A model generated the notes under the pieces. It was not told where the DNA came from, searched no databases, and was given only the letters and a program-made list of their open reading frames with translations. This document shows, one piece after another, positions 52,144 through 60,780 of a DNA stretch of 64,000 nucleotides (within the stretch, counting starts at the first letter, position 1; each line of letters opens with the position of its first letter). Where the stretch lies: contig JJOH01000094.1 of the NCBI GenBank assembly GCA_000696115.1, forward strand, positions 1-64,000, in the 5' to 3' direction. The position numbers were made by a program, and so were the translations under genes. The stretch is from Streptomyces olindensis (lineage in GTDB: Bacteria > Actinomycetota > Actinomycetes > Streptomycetales > Streptomycetaceae).

Positions 52144-52707
52144 GTGGTCGAGCGACAGGGGCAGGCGGCGCCGGACGCCGTGCTGACGCGGATCGGGCAG
52201 GTCGTGATGCTGCACCACGCGGGGGACCGGGAGGAGGCCCGGCACCGGTTCCTGGACCTGTGGGCGGAGATCGGGGAGCACGGAGACCCGCTGCACCGCT
52301 GCACCCTCGCCCACTACCTGGCCGACACCCAGGACGACCCCGCCGACGAACTGGCCTGGGACCTGCGCGCGTTGACGGCGGCCGATGAGATCGCCGAGGA
52401 CGGGCTCGGCGCGCGGGACGGGGCGGCCGTTCGGGACAGGGCGGCCGCGCGGGACACGGCGGCCGCGGTGCGCGCCTTCTACCCCGCCCTGCACGTCAGC
52501 CTGGCTGCCGACTACGCCGGGCTCGGTGACCGCGACGCCGCCCGTACCCATCTGCGGCGGGCGAGGGGAGCGGCCGCCGCCCTCACCGACGACGGCTACG
52601 CGGCGGGGGTGTGGGCGGCCATCCGGCGGCTGGAGTCCCGGTTGGGGGAAGGTGGCGGCGAGACCGGCGGAGGGCCGTGGGGGAGGCCGCCGAGGCAGCG
52701 GCCCTGA
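52144..52707 (+). CDS. Helical-repeat (TPR-like) protein
   Basis: A 187-aa all-helical protein with LHHAGDREEARHRFLDLW near the N-terminus and LAADYAGLGDRDAARTHLRR near the C-terminus, which look like tetratricopeptide-type helical pairs. No catalytic motif is seen. An alanine/arginine/aspartate-rich low-complexity stretch (GARDGAAVRDRAAARDTAAA, quoted in part) lies between them. GTG 52144 is chosen, with GGAGGG upstream. Function unknown; TPR proteins usually mediate protein contacts. Confidence 0.65.
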   Translation: MVERQGQAAPDAVLTRIGQVVMLHHAGDREEARHRFLDLWAEIGEHGDPLHRCTLAHYLADTQDDPADELAWDLRALTAADEIAEDGLGARDGAAVRDRAAARDTAAAVRAFYPALHVSLAADYAGLGDRDAARTHLRRARGAAAALTDDGYAAGVWAAIRRLESRLGEGGGETGGGPWGRPPRQRP

Positions 52708-52716
52708 CGGAGTCGG

Positions 52717-53220
52717 TCACCGTCCGTAGGTGTCCTGGCAGATGGTCGCCTCCGGGCTGTCGGCCCGCCATCCCCCGTAGCGCCTGCCCAGCGCGCACAC
52801 GTCCGTGCCGCCCGGGACGTTCCGGTGGACGTCCTGCCGTACTGACATTGAGACGTCGGGGAGGCCGGGGCGCTGCCGCTGCGGGCCGCGCGGGGCCGGC
52901 TCGGGGCGCTCCGGGCGTGCGGGGCGCGGACGGATGTCGCGGTCACCGGCCGGCGGCCGGTGCTGTCGAGGCGGGTCCGCCGCCGGGCTCTCCAGGCGGG
53001 ACTCGGACGGGGCCGGTCGCGGGCGGCGGGACTCCTCGATGAGCTGCAGGGCCTCGCGGGCCGGGGCCTGCACGATCTGCGTCTCCGTCTGCCCCGCCGA
53101 CGGCCGGGACGGTGCCGTCGGCGGCCCGGGAACGGGCGGATGCTGGACCGTCACGCAGCCGGAGAGGGCCGAGACAGCCACGGTCACCAGGAGCGTCGCG
53201 GTGGTCGTCGTTCGATGCAC
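52717..53220 (-). CDS. Proline-rich lipoprotein with conserved C-terminal Cys motif
   Basis: A 167-aa secreted protein. The N-terminus VHRTTTTATLLVTVAVSALS leads into the lipobox ALSGC; a long Pro/Arg-rich linker follows. The C-terminal 30 residues contain a cysteine pair in DVCALGRRYGGWRADSP and EATICQDTYGR. I recall this C-terminal arrangement from other Streptomyces surface proteins but no function is known. GTG 53220 is chosen because it gives a proper signal; longer in-frame starts exist. Confidence 0.65.
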   Translation of the reverse strand: MHRTTTTATLLVTVAVSALSGCVTVQHPPVPGPPTAPSRPSAGQTETQIVQAPAREALQLIEESRRPRPAPSESRLESPAADPPRQHRPPAGDRDIRPRPARPERPEPAPRGPQRQRPGLPDVSMSVRQDVHRNVPGGTDVCALGRRYGGWRADSPEATICQDTYGR

Positions 53221-53332
53221 CCGCGCCACTCTGGCCCGTGCGGCGCGGGGCGGTACGGCGGACCGGCGGAGGATGCCCCGCACGGGTGATGTCCGGCCCC
53301 GTACGGAGGGCGTCCGCGGGCCGTGGGTGACG

Positions 53333-53845
53333 TCAGTCGCCGGTCGAGCCGTCGATGCGCTCGCGGATCAGGTCGGCGTGGCCGTTGTGCCGGGCGTACT
53401 CCTCGATCATGTGGGTGTAGATCCACCGCAGGTTGAACTTCTCGCCGGTGCGCCGGTGCGCGCCCTCGGAGAGGTCGTCCAGGCCGAAGCGGGCCGCGAT
53501 GCTCCGGGCGGTCTCGATCTCGGACTGCCAGGCGCGGTACGCCTCCTGGTAGGTGTCCGCCCCGGTCAGGCGGAACTCGCCGTCGCGGTCCTCGTCGCTC
53601 CAGTAGAGGGGCGCCGCGTCCTCGTCCGCCATCACCCGGCGGAACCAGCTCCGCTCCACGTCGGCCATGTGTCGCACCAGCCCCATGAGGGACAGAGTGG
53701 AGGGCTCCACGGCGGCGGACCTGAGCTGTTCGTCGCTCAGGCCCTCGCACTTCCACGCGAGGGTCTGCCGGTGGAACTCCAGCCAGCCCTCCAGCATGGT
53801 GCGTTCGTCGGCGGTCGTGGCAGGCATACGGCGTTCGGTCGTCAT
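53333..53845 (-). CDS. DinB/DUF664-type putative metal-dependent enzyme
   Basis: A 170-aa four-helix-bundle protein of the DinB superfamily. SLMGLVRHMADVERSWFRRV carries the His that, with two later His residues (WIYTHMIEEYARHNGHADLI, quoted in part), forms the metal site. Related proteins are mycothiol-dependent or other thiol S-transferases, plausible in a mycothiol-making Streptomyces but unproven here. It lies 11 bp after the TetR gene on the same strand, so the two may be co-transcribed. Confidence 0.8.
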   Translation of the reverse strand: MTTERRMPATTADERTMLEGWLEFHRQTLAWKCEGLSDEQLRSAAVEPSTLSLMGLVRHMADVERSWFRRVMADEDAAPLYWSDEDRDGEFRLTGADTYQEAYRAWQSEIETARSIAARFGLDDLSEGAHRRTGEKFNLRWIYTHMIEEYARHNGHADLIRERIDGSTGD

Positions 53846-53856
53846 GGAGGCAATCC

Positions 53857-54480
53857 TTATCCCGATGTCCCTTGCCGGGCCACGGGTTTTCCGTGGCCGA
53901 GCATGCCGTCCAGCAGTTCCCGCAGCCCGGCGCGCACCTCCTCCAGGCTGGGCACCTCGGTGCTGAACGACCCGGCCACGCAGCTGAACATCAGCCCGTC
54001 CGCCCAGGCGATCAGGGACAGTGCGTGCCGGGCCGGGTGCGTCGAGCCCATCCCGGTGACCAGGGCCGTCAGTTGCTCGCGGAAGCGGGCGCCCATCGCG
54101 TCGAAGCACGCCCGCAGTTCGGGGCGGCGCGTCGCCTCCAAGGCCAGTTCGTAGCGGGCGCGGGTCAGCTCGCGGTTGCGGGTCAGGGCGCGGTGGGTGG
54201 CGAGGGCCAACGCGTCCGCCAGAGGACCGGCGCCGGCCCGCGGGTCCGGCATCTCGTGCAGCGCCAGCACTCGCGCCTCGCGGTCGGCCAGGCGCCGCAC
54301 CGCCAGCTCCAGCAGGGCCTGCCGGGTCCGCGCGAGGTTCGACGTGGAGCCCTGGGGGAGTCCGGCCGCCTCGTCGACCGCCCGGTGCGTCAGGCCCCGC
54401 ATCCCGCGCTCGGCGAGCAGGGCCAGGGCGGTGTCGGCGACGAGGTCGGCGCGGGAGGAACCGGCGGTGCGTACGGACAT
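53857..54480 (-). CDS. TetR-family regulator of the FAD monooxygenase
   Basis: A 207-aa repressor with an N-terminal HTH (about 8-55; MRGLTHRAVDEAAGLPQGST) and a ligand domain. It faces the FAD monooxygenase gene with 90 bp between start codons, and two copies of ACTACA-N2-TGTAGT lie in that gap. ATG 54480 is used; GTG 54489 is 3 codons earlier. It probably represses both directions and is released by a substrate of the monooxygenase (inference). Confidence 0.85.
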   Translation of the reverse strand: MSVRTAGSSRADLVADTALALLAERGMRGLTHRAVDEAAGLPQGSTSNLARTRQALLELAVRRLADREARVLALHEMPDPRAGAGPLADALALATHRALTRNRELTRARYELALEATRRPELRACFDAMGARFREQLTALVTGMGSTHPARHALSLIAWADGLMFSCVAGSFSTEVPSLEEVRAGLRELLDGMLGHGKPVARQGTSG

Positions 54481-54501
54481 GCGGCTCACGCTACCCGCCT
54501 C

Positions 54502-54545
54502 ACTACATCTGTAGTAGCCTCGAAGGGGTCACTACAGATGTAGTG
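54502..54545. promoter_or_regulatory. Twin TetR operators ACTACA-N2-TGTAGT
   Basis: ACTACATCTGTAGT (54502-54515) and ACTACAGATGTAGT (54531-54544) are perfect 6-bp inverted repeats with 2-bp centres. The second extends to CACTACA-N2-TGTAGTG. Their centres are 29 bp apart, close to three helical turns. They lie between the divergent TetR and monooxygenase genes. Confidence 0.8.
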
Positions 54546-54570
54546 ACCGTGACCGGCCCGAGGAGGAGTC

Positions 54571-55797
54571 ATGGCACAGGCGGACCACGCCGTCGTGATC
54601 GGCGGCGGAATCGGAGGCCTGACCGCGGCCGCCGCCCTGCACCGGCGCGGCCGGCGCGTCACCGTGCTGGAGCGCGCCCCCTCGCTGGAACCGGTCGGCG
54701 CCGCCATCTCCCTCGCCCCCAACGCCCTGCGCGCGCTGGACGTCATCGGCCTCGGCGACGAGATCCGCGACCTCGCCGCCTGGACCGGGGACGGCGGCCT
54801 GCGCACTCCCTCCGGGCGATGGCTCTCACGCTCCTCCGCCGACGCCGCCGCCGAGCGCTTCGGCGGCCCGCTCGTGTTGCTGCACCGCGCCACCCTCATC
54901 GAGCGCCTGGCCGCCCTGCTCCCGCCCGGCACCGTCCGCACGGACGCCGCCGCCACCCTCCTCGACAGCGGAGACCACGACCGCCCGGCCCGTGTCACCA
55001 CCGCGGACGGCGAACTGGAGGCCGACCTGGTGGTGGGCGCCGACGGTGTCCGGTCCGCCGTACGCCCCGCGCTCTTCCCCACCCACCCGGGGCCCGTCTA
55101 CGCCGGCTTCACGACCTGGCGGGTCGTGATCCCGGTCCCCGGCGCCGAGTTCGCCTCGCACGAGACGTGGGGCCGGGGCCGCATCTGGGGCACGCACCCG
55201 CTCAAGGACGGCCGCGTCTACGCCTACGCCGCCGCCGTGACCCCGGCCGGCGGACGAGCGCCGGACGACGAGCGGGCGGAGCTGCTGCGCCGCTTCGGCG
55301 ACTGGCACGACCCCATCCCGGCCGTGCTCGCCGCCGCCCGCCCCGAGGACGTCCTGCGCCACGACGTCCACCACATCGCCGAGCCCCTGCCCGCCTACCA
55401 CCGCGGCCGGGTCGCCCTGGTCGGCGACGCCGCGCACGCCATGCCCCCGACCCTCGGCCAGGGCGGCAACCAGGCCATCGAGGACGCGATCGTCCTCGCC
55501 CACCACTGCGAGGACCTCCCGGCCTACTCCGCCGACCGGCTGCCCCGTACGACCTCCATCGCGCGCCAGGCCGTCAGGGTCGCCCGCCTCAACCTCATGA
55601 CCGGCCGCGTCGGCGCCGCCGTACGCGACACGGTCGTGGCCGCGCTGTCGAAGGCCGGGCCCGCGCTGTTCCTGCGGAGCTTCGACGGCATCGCCGACTG
55701 GCGGCCGCCGCAGCCCCCGTATGCTTCCGAGCAGACCCCGGCAGGCAACGGCCAGAGGAGCACACCAGGTGAAGGTCGGCTGCATCGGACTCGGTGA
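54571..55797 (+). CDS. FAD-dependent aromatic-type monooxygenase
   Basis: A 408-aa flavoprotein hydroxylase. The Rossmann motif is VVIGGGIGGLTAAAALHRRG, the DG motif is ADLVVGADGVRSAVRP, and the second FAD motif is VALVGDAAHAMPPTLGQGGN. This is the complete set for class A single-component hydroxylases using NAD(P)H. The substrate is probably an aromatic compound. AGGAGG precedes the ATG. The 3' end overlaps the start of the next gene by 29 bp in another frame. Confidence 0.9.
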   Translation: MAQADHAVVIGGGIGGLTAAAALHRRGRRVTVLERAPSLEPVGAAISLAPNALRALDVIGLGDEIRDLAAWTGDGGLRTPSGRWLSRSSADAAAERFGGPLVLLHRATLIERLAALLPPGTVRTDAAATLLDSGDHDRPARVTTADGELEADLVVGADGVRSAVRPALFPTHPGPVYAGFTTWRVVIPVPGAEFASHETWGRGRIWGTHPLKDGRVYAYAAAVTPAGGRAPDDERAELLRRFGDWHDPIPAVLAAARPEDVLRHDVHHIAEPLPAYHRGRVALVGDAAHAMPPTLGQGGNQAIEDAIVLAHHCEDLPAYSADRLPRTTSIARQAVRVARLNLMTGRVGAAVRDTVVAALSKAGPALFLRSFDGIADWRPPQPPYASEQTPAGNGQRSTPGEGRLHRTR

Positions 55798-56674
55798 CAT
55801 CGCGCAGAAGGCGTACCTTCCGGTCCTCGCCTTCCAGCCCGGGGTCGAGCTGCACCTGCAGACTCGCACGCCCGCCACCCTCGACCGGGTCGCCGACGGG
55901 CTCCACCTCCCGCCGGAGCGGCGGCACACCACCCTCGACTCCCTCCTCGCGACGGGCCTCGACGCCGCCTTCGTGCACGCGCCCACACTCGTCCACCCGG
56001 AGATCGTGACGCGGCTCCTCGAGGCGGGCGTCCCGACGTACGTCGACAAGCCGCTCGCCTACACGCTCGACCACTCGGCACGGCTGGTGGCGCTCGCCGA
56101 GGAGCGCGACGTGAGCCTGGCCGTCGGCTTCAACCGGCGCTTCGCCCCCGGCTACACCCAGTGCGCCGACCACCCGCGCGAGCTGATCCTGATGCAGAAG
56201 AACCGCATCGGGCTGCCGGAGGAACCGCGCACGATGATCCTCGACGACTTCATCCACGTCGTCGACACCCTGAGGTTCCTGGCGCCCGGCGCGATCGACG
56301 ACGTCACCGTGCGCGCCCGTGTCCGGGACGGCCTGCTGCACCACGTGGTGCTCCAGCTCGCCGGGGACGGCTTCACCGCGCTCGGCGTGATGAACCGGCT
56401 CAGCGGTTCGGCCGAGGAGATCCTGGAGGTGTCCGGGCAGGACACCAAGCGGCAGGTGGTCAACCTCGCCGAGGTGATCGACCACAAGGGTCAGCCGACC
56501 GTCCGGCGGCGCGGGGACTGGGTGCCGGTGGCCCGGCAGCGCGGGATCGAGCAGGCGGTGCTGGCGTTCCTGGACGCCGTGCGGGCGGGCAAGGTGCTCA
56601 GCGCCCGGGACGCGCTGGAGACCCATGAGCTGTGCGAGCGGGTCGTACGCGCGGTTCAGGAGCGGACCGCCTGA
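55769..56674 (+). CDS. Gfo/Idh/MocA-family oxidoreductase
   Basis: A 301-aa NAD(P)-dependent dehydrogenase. The N-terminal Rossmann motif is VGCIGLGDIAQKAYLPVL and the conserved EKP-type loop appears as VPTYVDKPLAYTL, where the lysine is catalytic. The C-terminal domain has the usual beta-sheet. Substrates are often sugars or inositols; this one is unknown. GTG 55769 has AGAGGAG 8 nt upstream. It overlaps the monooxygenase gene by 29 bp and the convergent lnt gene by 77 bp. Confidence 0.85.
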   Translation: MKVGCIGLGDIAQKAYLPVLAFQPGVELHLQTRTPATLDRVADGLHLPPERRHTTLDSLLATGLDAAFVHAPTLVHPEIVTRLLEAGVPTYVDKPLAYTLDHSARLVALAEERDVSLAVGFNRRFAPGYTQCADHPRELILMQKNRIGLPEEPRTMILDDFIHVVDTLRFLAPGAIDDVTVRARVRDGLLHHVVLQLAGDGFTALGVMNRLSGSAEEILEVSGQDTKRQVVNLAEVIDHKGQPTVRRRGDWVPVARQRGIEQAVLAFLDAVRAGKVLSARDALETHELCERVVRAVQERTA

Positions 56675-58175
56675 GCCGCAGGGTCCGTACGCCCTCGCCG
56701 GCGGCCCAGGCGGCGAGGATCAGCAGGGCCGCGTGCACGGTCCAGTCGCCGAGGCGGACGTAGGGCGTGGTGCCGTGGGCGAGGGGGATGTCGTAGACCT
56801 GCGCGGCGGACGTGTCCGTCCCGAGCCACGGGCCGACGCGCTGTCCGCTCGGGCCGTACACCGCGGAGACGCCCGTCAGGGTCGAGTGCACCATCGGACG
56901 GCCGGTCTCGGCGGCGCGCAGCGCGGCGAGCGTGGCGTGCTGCTCGGGGGCCCAGCTGCCCTGGAACGTGGAGGTCGACGACTGGCCGATCAGCACGTCG
57001 ACGCCCTCCTTGGTGAGGTGGCGGGTCATGTCGGGGAAGGCGGTCTCGAAGCACACCATGGGGCCGGTGCGCAGGCCGCTGCCGCCCACGTTCATCACGA
57101 CCGGCTGGGAGCCGCGCCGGCGGTCCTCACCGGCGGCCTTGCCGACGGACGTGGCCCAGCCGAGCAGGGAGCGGGCCGGGACGTACTCGCCGAAGGGCAC
57201 GAGCCGCATCTTGTCGTAGCGCTGGCCGGTCAGGCCGTCCTGCCCGACCAGGACGGAACTCTTGTAGATGCCGGGCTTGTCGGAGCGCCGGGCGTCCACG
57301 TTGACCAGGATGTCGGCGTTCGTCGCGCGGGACAGGTCCGCGAGCCGCCGGGCGAGGTCGGGGCGGTCCCCGAGGTCGAAACCGACGCTGCTCTCCCCCC
57401 AGACGATCAGGTCGACGTCCTGTCCGGCGAGCCGCCGGGTGAGCTGCTCCTCGCGTGCGAACCGGCGGTCCCCGCTGTCCGCGCCGCCGATGACGCCCGG
57501 CTGGACGACGGCGATCCTGGCCTGGCCGTCGACGGCGGGGCGGGGCGCGAGCATCCAGGCGGCGGAGGTGGCGACGGCGGTGACGACGAGACCGGCCACG
57601 GCGGGCACGCGGGCCCGGCGGACCGCGACGAGGACGGCGACCGCGACGTTGAGGGCCACCAACAGGAAACTGATCAGCCACACCCCGCCGACGGAGGCGA
57701 GCCGCAGCGCCGGTTCCACCTGCCACTGACTGCTGCCGAGCATGCCCCAGGGCCCGCCCAGGCCCTGCCAGGAGCGGACCAGCTCGACGGCCAGCCAGCC
57801 CGACGGCAGCACCACGAGCGCGGCCGCGATCCGGCTCCGTGAGGGCACCCCGGCCAGCAGGCGGCGCACCAGCCAGCCCCAGGGGCCCCACAGCGCACCG
57901 AGCAGCGCGGCGATGACGAACGTGAACACGTGCAGGAACGGCATCAGCCAGTGGTGCATGGCCAGCATGAAGCCGAAGCCGCCGCACCAGCCCTCGTACA
58001 GCGCCCGTTTCCCGCTCGGGGCCGTCCGCAGCAGCAGGAGCCACGGCACCAGGGCGACGTAGGCCCACCACCACAGGGACGGGGCGGGGAAGGCAAGGAC
58101 GGGCAGGGCGCCCGCGACCGCCGCGGCGGCCGAGCGCCGCCAGGGGGAGGCGAGCCAGTGGCCGAGCGTCTTCAT
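56598..58175 (-). CDS. lnt: Apolipoprotein N-acyltransferase
   Basis: A 525-aa membrane enzyme that adds the third acyl chain to lipoproteins. Eight or so hydrophobic segments precede a nitrilase-like domain (about 225-470). The catalytic Glu-Lys-Cys triad is in VWGESSVGF, YDKMRLVPFGEYVP and MVCFETAFPD. Streptomyces keep Lnt although they have a single membrane. The C-terminal ~30 residues are Arg/Pro-rich and overlap the convergent oxidoreductase gene by 77 bp. The window contains several lipoproteins that would be its clients. Confidence 0.92.
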   Translation of the reverse strand: MKTLGHWLASPWRRSAAAAVAGALPVLAFPAPSLWWWAYVALVPWLLLLRTAPSGKRALYEGWCGGFGFMLAMHHWLMPFLHVFTFVIAALLGALWGPWGWLVRRLLAGVPSRSRIAAALVVLPSGWLAVELVRSWQGLGGPWGMLGSSQWQVEPALRLASVGGVWLISFLLVALNVAVAVLVAVRRARVPAVAGLVVTAVATSAAWMLAPRPAVDGQARIAVVQPGVIGGADSGDRRFAREEQLTRRLAGQDVDLIVWGESSVGFDLGDRPDLARRLADLSRATNADILVNVDARRSDKPGIYKSSVLVGQDGLTGQRYDKMRLVPFGEYVPARSLLGWATSVGKAAGEDRRRGSQPVVMNVGGSGLRTGPMVCFETAFPDMTRHLTKEGVDVLIGQSSTSTFQGSWAPEQHATLAALRAAETGRPMVHSTLTGVSAVYGPSGQRVGPWLGTDTSAAQVYDIPLAHGTTPYVRLGDWTVHAALLILAAWAAGEGVRTLRLRRSAPEPRVRPARTAHGSPARPGR

Positions 58176-58243
58176 AGGCGCCTCCTACCCGCGGATGCCT
58201 CCAGTGTGCGTCCTGCGGACGATCTAGGACAGAGGACGCCGGG

Positions 58244-58732
58244 TCAGTTGACCACAGGTGCCGCCCGCCGCTCGGGAAGGCGTCGCCACTTCTCCCGGAC
58301 GACCACCTCGCTGAGCCGCCAGCCCGCGTCGGTGCGCAGCAGGGCGAAGGCGTACCGGCCGCCGCACACGAAGTCGGGCGCGGGCCCTTCGGTGGCCATG
58401 GGATTGACGTAGTCGGCCTGGACCTGGGCCGTGTCGCCGGTGTCGTGCTCCCAGACCCCGAACCGGACCCGCCGGTTGACGATCAGGTGCTGGCGCATCG
58501 GGAACAGCCGCATGCTCTCGGCGAGCCACGCGGCGACCGCCCCGGCCTCTCCTTCGATGCCGCCGGCCGACCGGTAGTCCGCCCGCCCCTGAGGGGCGAA
58601 CAGCCCCCGGTACGCCTCCCAGTCACCGTCGTCGACCGCCACCGCGTAGTCGGTGATCAGTCCGTCGACGGCCAGCCGGTCCCTCACGGTGGCGAGCTCC
58701 ACGCGCTGCGTCATCGGCTCAGTGTTGGGCAT
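58244..58732 (-). CDS. SnoaL-like/NTF2-fold protein
   Basis: A 162-aa cone-shaped NTF2-like protein. ELATVRDRLAVDGLITDYAV and GDWEAYRGLFAPQGRADYRS are the helix and strand patterns of the SnoaL_4 group; HLIVNRRVRF and ADYVNPM follow. It could be a ketosteroid isomerase-like or ring-hydroxylating-dioxygenase-small-subunit-like enzyme. ATG 58732 is used; ATG 58714 is an alternative. Monocistronic, with no metabolic context. Confidence 0.78.
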   Translation of the reverse strand: MPNTEPMTQRVELATVRDRLAVDGLITDYAVAVDDGDWEAYRGLFAPQGRADYRSAGGIEGEAGAVAAWLAESMRLFPMRQHLIVNRRVRFGVWEHDTGDTAQVQADYVNPMATEGPAPDFVCGGRYAFALLRTDAGWRLSEVVVREKWRRLPERRAAPVVN

Positions 58733-58807
58733 GGGAGGGGCCGAGTGAAGAGCCGTGCGGTGATATTCGGTGGCCGTCGAGGGGCACCGGGGCCGAGCCT
58801 GTCCCTC

Positions 58808-59410
58808 GTGAACGATCAGAACGAACCGAGATTCCGGGTCCGCGCCCGCCACACCGCGTCCACGCTCACCGTCTACCAGGCCTACCGCCCGGAGATCGGC
58901 GGCCCCGCGGCCCGTGACGGCCGCTTCCCGTCCACCTGGAAGCGGGAGCGCATGACGTGGATCAAGCCGTCGTTCCTGTGGATGATGTACCGCTGCGGCT
59001 GGGGTACGAAGGAGGGCCAGGAGACGGTCCTGGCGATCGAGATCAGCCGCGAGGGCTTCCACTGGGCGTTGCGCAACGCCTGCCTGTCCCACCACGTGCC
59101 CGCCCTGCACGGCGACCGGGCCGCGTGGCAGCGGCAGTTGAGGCAGGCGCCGGCACGGGTGCAGTGGGATCCGGAGCGGGATCTGCGTCTCGATCCGCTG
59201 CCGTACCGGTCGCTCCAGCTGGGGCTCGCGGGGGAGGCGGCGGCCCGGTACGCGGACGAGTGGATCGTGGGGATCGAGGACGTCACGCCGCTCGCGGCGG
59301 AGGTCCACCGTCGGGTGCGGGCGGGTGAACTCGACGCGGCCGCCGGGCTGTTGCCCGAGGAGCGGCCCTATCCGGTCGACGACGAGGTGCTGGCGCGGCT
59401 GCGCGCCTGA
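58808..59410 (+). CDS. DUF4291 protein
   Basis: A 200-aa protein of the DUF4291 family, recognised from TVYQAYRPEIGGPAARDGRF and ERMTWIKPSFLWMMYRCGWG, plus the later VQWDPERDLRLDPLPYRSLQ segment. DUF4291 has no established biochemical role. It is encoded divergently from the SnoaL-like gene. The GTG start has no good ribosome binding site. A tandem 18-bp repeat follows the stop codon. Confidence 0.8.
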   Translation: MNDQNEPRFRVRARHTASTLTVYQAYRPEIGGPAARDGRFPSTWKRERMTWIKPSFLWMMYRCGWGTKEGQETVLAIEISREGFHWALRNACLSHHVPALHGDRAAWQRQLRQAPARVQWDPERDLRLDPLPYRSLQLGLAGEAAARYADEWIVGIEDVTPLAAEVHRRVRAGELDAAAGLLPEERPYPVDDEVLARLRA

Positions 59411-59414
59411 GGAT

Positions 59415-59459
59415 CGGGACGGCGGCTGCCGGCTGAGGGCCGGAACGGCGGCTGCCGGC
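59415..59459 (+). repeat. Short direct repeat after the DUF4291 gene
   Basis: CGG(G/A)ACGGCGGCTGCCGG occurs twice, at 59415 and 59441. The two copies differ by one base. The GGC-rich sequence may be slipped-strand duplication. No further role is evident. Confidence 0.6.
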
Positions 59460-59468
59460 GCTTGCCGG

Positions 59469-59648
59469 TCAGGCCGCCTTGACGACGCCGCCGCGGATCG
59501 CGGCGGCCCATTCGACGACCAGCAGCTCGTACTCCGCGCGCTCCTCGGCGGACAGGGTGCCGCCCGTGCGCTGCCAGAGCGCACGGATCTCCTCGTTCAC
59601 CTCGGCAGCGGACCGCACGGAACCAGGGGTCAGGGAATCGGGGGACAT
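59469..59648 (-). CDS. Small conserved protein (59 aa)
   Basis: A 59-aa mostly helical protein: SAAEVNEEIRALWQRTGGTL and EERAEYELLVVEWAAAIRG. I do not know its function. I recall similar small proteins in other streptomycetes. ATG 59648 gives a compact acidic protein; no clear ribosome binding site is visible. The gene stands alone between DUF4291 and uppP. Confidence 0.6.
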   Translation of the reverse strand: MSPDSLTPGSVRSAAEVNEEIRALWQRTGGTLSAEERAEYELLVVEWAAAIRGGVVKAA

Positions 59649-59744
59649 GCGGACAAGCCTAGGGGCAGCCACTGACAGGCCGCTACCGGACGGCTACCGG
59701 ATCGCTATGCGGTTGGTCACGAGATGCGGGTCACACGCGCCGCG

Positions 59745-60620
59745 TCAGTGTGCCGGTTCCCCCGCGTGCGGGCTGAGCTCACCCATGCTGACCAGGGCGA
59801 TGATGACGATGCCGAGCGCGATGCGGTACCAGACGAACGGCATGAAGCTCTTGGTCGAGATGAACTTCATGAACCACGCGATCACCGCGTACCCGACGCC
59901 GAAGGCGATGACCGTGGCGAAGACCGTCGGACCCCAGGAGACGTGTCCGCCCTCCGTCGCGTCCTTCAGCTCGAACAGACCGGAGGCCAGCACCGCGGGG
60001 ATGGCGAGCAGGAAGGAGTAGCGGGCCGCGGCCTCGCGCTTGTAGCCCATGAACAGGCCGCCGCTGATGGTGGCGCCGGAGCGGGAGACGCCCGGGATGA
60101 GCGCCATGGCCTGGCAGACGCCGTAGATCAGGCCGTCGCGGACGCCCAGGTCCTCCAGGGCCTTGCGCTGCTTGGGCGCGCGGTGCTTGCCGCCGCTCTC
60201 GTCGCGTGCCGCGAGCCGGTCGGCGATGCCCAGCACGATGCCCATGCCGATCAGCATCGTCGCGGTGATCCGCAGGTCGCGGAAGGGCCCCTCGATCTGG
60301 TCCTTCAGCGTCACGCCGAGCACGCCGATCGGGATCGAGCCGACGATGACGAGCCAGCCCATCCGCGCGTCGGGGTCGCTGCGCAGCGCCTTGTTCGTGA
60401 GCGAGCGCGTCCAGGTCGAGATGATCCGTCCGATGTCCTTGCGGAAGTAGATCAGCACGGCGGCCTCGGTGCCGATCTGCGTGATGGCCGTGAAGGCCGC
60501 GCCCGGGTCCTCCCAGCCCGAGAAGGCCGCCGTCAGACGCAGGTGCGCGCTGGAGGAGACGGGCAGGAACTCGGTCAGCCCCTGGACGAGTCCGAGGATG
60601 AGTGATTCGAACCAAGACAT
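59745..60620 (-). CDS. uppP: Undecaprenyl-diphosphatase
   Basis: A 291-aa membrane enzyme that recycles the lipid carrier for peptidoglycan synthesis. The N-terminal motif FESLILGLVQGLTEFLPVSS and the conserved (E/Q)-rich loop are present, and PGVSRSGATI gives the second active-site motif with its arginine. About eight hydrophobic helices fit the UppP/BacA fold. ATG 60620 matches the family start. A role in bacitracin resistance is known for the family. Confidence 0.94.
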   Translation of the reverse strand: MSWFESLILGLVQGLTEFLPVSSSAHLRLTAAFSGWEDPGAAFTAITQIGTEAAVLIYFRKDIGRIISTWTRSLTNKALRSDPDARMGWLVIVGSIPIGVLGVTLKDQIEGPFRDLRITATMLIGMGIVLGIADRLAARDESGGKHRAPKQRKALEDLGVRDGLIYGVCQAMALIPGVSRSGATISGGLFMGYKREAAARYSFLLAIPAVLASGLFELKDATEGGHVSWGPTVFATVIAFGVGYAVIAWFMKFISTKSFMPFVWYRIALGIVIIALVSMGELSPHAGEPAH

Positions 60621-60780
60621 GAGGTAGCGGAGTCCAAGTGCCGATCGTGGGACGGACGACGTGCACACCGGGCCGCCGTGTGTGATGACCGGGTGATCAG
60701 GTGTGCCGAGGGGGAAGCGTAGCGCCCCGCGGAGGCCGCCCCGACACAGGGGTTTGGAAGCGGCCGCCAAGCAGTGGGGA

